64,000 nucleotides of DNA from WHSW01 sp963828755. GTDB taxonomy: Bacteria > Actinomycetota > Thermoleophilia > Solirubrobacterales > 70-9. Position 1 is the stretch's first letter. Each line of letters opens with the position of its first letter. The notes beneath the pieces were generated by a model. It saw only the letters and a list, made by a program, of their open reading frames with translations, was not told the DNA's origin and ran no database searches. The DNA is taken from the NCBI GenBank assembly GCA_963828755.1, contig CAWHFY010000011.1, positions 1-64,000 of the forward strand, in the 5' to 3' direction. The translations under genes and the position numbers were made by a program. Shown here one piece after another: positions 60,928 to 64,000 of the stretch.

Positions 60928-62158
60928 TCACTCCGACGGCTCGCCGATCACGATCTCGAGCTGGCCGTGGGCGGTGCGCAGTGCCCGCTCGACCTGCTCG
61001 GGCGTCTCGCCGCGGGCGAAGAGGAAGCCGAGGTAGCGGTCGGCCTCGGGCAGCGCCCGCACCGCCTTGCCGCGCGCGATCGAGATCTCGAGCCCGGTCA
61101 CGCCGGGCACCGCCCGTGCCTCGGCCTGCCCGCGCACCTCCTTCAGCACCCCCGCCTTCGGGATCGGGAGCATCATCACCCCGGAGGCGGCGGCCTCGCG
61201 GCTCAGGTCGTCGAGCGGCAGCCCGAGGGCGTGGCGCAGGATGAGCTCCTCGAGGCTCACGCCCATCCCGAAGCGCAGCGAGCGCGAGCACAGCCCGCCG
61301 ATCGAGCGGGCGGCGAGCTCGAGCATCCACACGCTACCCCCGTCGATCCGCAGCTCGGCGTGTATCGGCCCCTCGACCAGGCCGAGCGCGGCGGCCGCCT
61401 CGGCCGTGCAGCAGGCTGACGGCCTCGAGGGTCTCGGCGGGCAGGCGCGACGGGGTCACGTAGATGGTCTCCTCGAAGTAAGGGCCCTCGAGGGGATCCG
61501 GCTTGTCGAACACCGCCAGGATCTCGAGGGCGCCGCCGCGCAAGAGGCCCTCGACGGCCACCTCCACGCCCGGGACGTAGCGCTCGACCAGCAGCGGCGC
61601 GTCCGGGTCCTCGCCGGCCTCGGCGAGGATCGCCCTGACCCGCTCGGCCGCGGCGTCGACCGCCGCCGGATCGTCGGCGCGGATCACGCCGCGGCTAGCC
61701 GACAGCGAAACCGCCTTGACCACGCAGGGAAGACCGACCTCGCCGGCGAGCTGCGCCACGTCCGCGTCGGGCCCGGCGACCCGGTAGTCGGGCTGGCGCA
61801 GGCCGGCGGCCGCGAAGGCTCCACGCATCGCGGTCTTGTCCCTGGTCGCCGCCACCGCCTCGGGCGGGTTGTGCGCGAGCCCCAAGCGCGCGGCGGCCAG
61901 CGCGGCCACGAGCACGCCCTGCTCGTCAGCGCCGACCACCGCGTCGAGCGGCTTTTCCTGCGCCCGGGCGACGATGGCCTCGGCGGCGGCCTCGGGCCGC
62001 CTCAGGTCCACGACCAGCGCCCGGTCTCCCATCGTCCCCGACATCGCCTGCCGGCGCTCGGAGGCGACCACCACCTCGGCGTCCAGCGCCCGCGACGCGG
62101 CGAGGAAATCGCTCGCGCGGTAGGTGGCGGTGGGCAGCACCAGAAGGACTCGGGCCAT
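60928..62158 (-). CDS. ATP-grasp ligase-like protein, one frameshift
   Basis: ATG 62158. The N-terminal preATP-grasp domain (RVLLVLPTATYRASDFLAAS) leads to LAHNPPEAVAATRDKTAMRG, LPCVVKAVSLSASRGVIRAD (the ATP-binding K and glycine loop) and LLVERYVPGVEVAVEGLL. Removing one base near 61407 joins this to GPIHAELRIDGGSVWMLELA, ARSIGGLCSRSLRFGMGVSL, which hold the Mg ligands E and N/R-type loop. The length is then 409 aa. ATP-grasp enzymes join a carboxylate to an amine or thiol via acyl phosphate. Probably cotranscribed with the radical SAM gene. Confidence 0.85.
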
Positions 62159-62222
62159 GTGCGTATCGTAGGTAGCGGCGGGCCGGCGCCACCGGCGAAC
62201 GACCAGCCATACGGGATATGAG

Positions 62223-62912
62223 ATGACCGCCGAAGACACAGCCGAGCCGACGCTCGCGATCACCGAGCAGGCGATCGAGAAGGTCAGGGGGTTCCGCGCG
62301 CAGTCCGAGGACCCCGAGAGCCAGGCGCTGTGGGTGGAGGTGAGCGGCGTCTCGGACGGCGAGTACGTCTACAAGATCTCCCTCAACGCACTGCACGTTG
62401 CGCACCAGGACGACGTGGTGCAGCGCCACGGCGACCTGGCGATCGTGGTGCCCGAGTCGAGCGTCGAGAAGCTGCGAGGCGCCACCATCGACTGGTCGCA
62501 AGGTCTCGAGCAGAGCGGGCTCACCTTCGTGAACCCGAACAAGCCGCCGGCTCCGGCGGAGCTGCCGATGATGAGCCCGCCGATGGCGCCACCCGCGAGC
62601 CCGCCCATCGACGCTCCTCCGCCCGCCGACCTCAGCGGCGACGTCGCCCAGCGGGTCATCCAAGTGATCGACCAGCAGGTCAACCCGGCCATCGCCGCGC
62701 ACGGGGGGCATGCGGAGCTGGTCGCGGTCGAGGAGGACACCGCCTACCTGCGCCTGGGCGGCGGCTGCCAGGGCTGCGGGATGGCCACCGTCACCCTCGG
62801 CCAGGGGATCGAGGTCGCGATCACCGAGGCGGTTCCGGAGATCGCCCGCGTGGTCGACGTCACCGACCACGCCGTCGGCACCAACCCCTACTTCGAGCCC
62901 GCCAAGAAGTAG
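62223..62912 (+). CDS. NfuA-like Fe-S carrier protein
   Basis: 229 aa. The first ~100 residues are A-type (HesB-like) in fold (AITEQAIEKVRGFRAQ, LWVEVSGVSDGEYVYKISLN) but lack the three Cys of IscA, as in NfuA. A Pro/Ala/Met linker (about 106-135) joins it to a NifU C-terminal domain (VIQVIDQQVNPAIAAHGGHA, LRLGGGCQGCGMATVTLGQG) with the C-x2-C at 182/185 that binds a 4Fe-4S cluster between two subunits. Divergent from the ATP-grasp gene; it could supply the cluster of the nearby radical SAM protein. Confidence 0.9.
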   Translation: MTAEDTAEPTLAITEQAIEKVRGFRAQSEDPESQALWVEVSGVSDGEYVYKISLNALHVAHQDDVVQRHGDLAIVVPESSVEKLRGATIDWSQGLEQSGLTFVNPNKPPAPAELPMMSPPMAPPASPPIDAPPPADLSGDVAQRVIQVIDQQVNPAIAAHGGHAELVAVEEDTAYLRLGGGCQGCGMATVTLGQGIEVAITEAVPEIARVVDVTDHAVGTNPYFEPAKK

Positions 62913-63186
62913 GGCGCCAGCGGCTCACCCCCTGTCGTCCGGGCGAGTTCTGGGCGTCGATGACTGCGGTGTCGGAGCACTTTCAAGCCTGCCTGACAGC
63001 TCGCCTCGTGCGCGAGCGGTCGCACAATCCTCGGATGAACTCAGGCGTCACTCGCGCGTTTTTCGGCTCACGAGATGGGCCGTTTCGTGGCGCCGATGTT
63101 CGGAACAAGTACGGAAACGGTCGCGCGGCCGCATTTGAACGCTCGCTCCGCGTTCGGAAAGGCCTGCTATTTGGCTTGTCAGGCCA
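62913..63186. other. Intergenic region next to the tRNA 3' end
   Basis: 274 bp between the NfuA-like gene and tRNA-Val. It is richer in A and T than the neighbouring genes and has no recognised gene. A frame that continues through it into the tRNA (ending ...GWFRTSDLSRVKRAL) is an artefact of translating tRNA. Confidence 0.5.
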
Positions 63187-63258
63187 TGGGCGCGGCTGGT
63201 TTCGAACCAGCGACCTCTCGCGTGTGAAGCGAGCGCTCTCCCACTGAGCTACGCGCCC
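63187..63258 (-). tRNA. tRNA-Val (anticodon CAC)
   Basis: A complete cloverleaf on the minus strand: acceptor GGGCGCG/CGCGCCC, D-arm GCTC/GAGC, anticodon stem CTCGC/GCGAG around TTCACAC, T-arm GCTGG-TTCGAAA-CCAGC, discriminator A; CCA is not encoded. 72 nt. Its 3' end points to lower coordinates, the side on which the partial copies C, B and A lie. Confidence 0.97.
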
Positions 63259-63302
63259 GAGGGCGGGGATTGTAGATCGGAGGCGGGAGGGCGGCCGGCG
63301 GG

Positions 63303-64000
63303 CTAGTCGCCGAGGCCCACGCCGCCGGTCTCGACCACCGCGGGCGCGAGGCGGAGCTTCGGGCTCACGCCGCCGCCCCCGGTGGAGTGTCCGCCTCCGC
63401 TGCCGCCGTCGTGGCTGTGCGACGGCGCGGTGTCCTCGGGCGAGCCGCCTGTGTTCGGGTCGGTCGGCGTCTGGCCGGTGATCGAGTCCGGGCAGCGGAT
63501 CGTGTCGACGAGCTTCGCCGGCCGACCCGGCTGGGTCACCGAGTGGCTCCACGACAGATGCAGGTGGTTGCCGCGGCCGTGGCCCTCGTCGCCGTTGTAG
63601 CCGACCCAGCGAAACGGGGCCCGCGGCCGGTTCTGCCTCGGCTCGGCCCACCTCGCCAGCGCGCTGATGTCGGCCCAGGTGCCGCCCTCGGCCTTGTTCG
63701 GGACGATGTCGAGCGCCAGCCCGATCGGGTGCTCGCCCTGCTCGGCGTGCACGTCGCTCATCGAGTAACCATCGGTGATGAAGATCGGATACCGCTTCGT
63801 GATCCAGCGGATATCGGCGAGCAGCCGGCGGTCGACCATCTCGCCCTTGAAGCCCGGGATCGCGACGAACTTGCCACCACCCGTGGTCTCGCAGAGGGTC
63901 GGGCTGATCTTGGTCGAGGTCATCCGCGCGGAGGCGAGCCCGGCGATCGCGAGCGCGAGTGCGACGGCGGCGGTCAGCACCAGGGCGAATCCGCGGCGAT
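63303..64000 (-). CDS. Secreted M15-like (D-Ala-D-Ala carboxypeptidase/endopeptidase fold) protein, start beyond the right edge
   Basis: The frame is open to the right edge; the visible start RRGFALVLTAAVALALAIAG is the rest of a signal peptide whose initiator codon lies just outside. The mature domain has YPIFITDGYSMSDVHAEQGE, HPIGLALDIVP and HGRGNHLHLSW, which give the H-x(6)-D and HxH zinc ligands of M15-type peptidases (HPIGLALD, NHLHL). The ~60-residue C-terminal tail is Gly/Ser/Pro/His-rich. Probably acts on cell-wall peptides. Confidence 0.78.
   Translation of the reverse strand, partial: RRGFALVLTAAVALALAIAGLASARMTSTKISPTLCETTGGGKFVAIPGFKGEMVDRRLLADIRWITKRYPIFITDGYSMSDVHAEQGEHPIGLALDIVPNKAEGGTWADISALARWAEPRQNRPRAPFRWVGYNGDEGHGRGNHLHLSWSHSVTQPGRPAKLVDTIRCPDSITGQTPTDPNTGGSPEDTAPSHSHDGGSGGGHSTGGGGVSPKLRLAPAVVETGGVGLGD

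Noticed and set aside
62330..63247. Plus-strand frame ending in GWFRTSDLSRVKRAL
   Set aside because: Its end is a translation of the tRNA-Val gene and its beginning is an alternative frame of the NfuA-like gene; a known annotation artefact.

Overview
The window looks like a chromosomal segment of a high-GC actinobacterium, most likely of the Thermoleophilia/Solirubrobacterales type. This rests on very GC-rich third positions, frequent GTG and TTG starts, a c-di-AMP riboswitch before an M23 peptidase, a WS/DGAT acyltransferase, fused sigma/membrane proteins and many secreted proteins with short Ala-rich signal peptides. The assignment is inference; there is no rRNA to confirm it. About a dozen otherwise intact genes carry single-base frameshifts, often with ATGA or GTGA overlaps to the next gene preserved, so part of these breaks are probably sequence errors.

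Layout. 0-10.5 kb: a partial MarR regulator divergent from a SnoaL-like protein, an anti-sigma-like/ECF sigma pair, a secreted protein, a sigma factor fused to a membrane and Pro/Gly-rich tail, an ion channel, and a translationally coupled CrcB-CrcB-DUF190-cupin operon (fluoride export genes plus a bicupin). 10.5-16.6 kb: c-di-AMP riboswitch and M23 peptidase, an MMPL transporter, and a large secreted hydrolase. 16.6-31.6 kb: two complete Dpp/Opp-type peptide ABC transporter loci and a third, separate solute-binding lipoprotein, all on the minus strand. A DUF559/AbiEi-like gene flanked by near-identical 21-bp repeats sits between the two loci. 32-43 kb: stand-alone metabolic and regulatory genes (Zn alcohol dehydrogenase, CsaA, EstB-type serine hydrolase, TatA, Baeyer-Villiger-type monooxygenase, ArsR-SRPBCC pair, AraC with two VOC proteins, WS/DGAT, NAD(P)-binding protein).

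43-64 kb is an accessory-looking region. An intact tRNA-Val(CAC) gene lies at 63.19-63.26 kb on the minus strand. Three partial copies of its 3' half, all in the same orientation, lie at 43.17, 47.18 and 58.58 kb; the last is a perfect 43-bp match. This is the pattern left by repeated integration at a tRNA 3' end. The blocks between the copies hold: a beta-helix/VCBS secreted protein and a methyltransferase; a decayed ATPase regulator, an SQR-like flavoprotein, a TetR-regulated polyamine-type ABC operon (potDBCA-like), a RibD-C/DHFR-like reductase, a secreted protein and two decayed gene remnants; and finally a DsrE-like protein, a B12-binding radical SAM protein with a CCAEP tail, an ATP-grasp protein and an NfuA-like Fe-S carrier. 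No integrase is visible. The last block, a small radical-SAM/ATP-grasp/DsrE gene set, is the best candidate here for a little-described system. The right edge cuts the start of a secreted M15-like peptidase.
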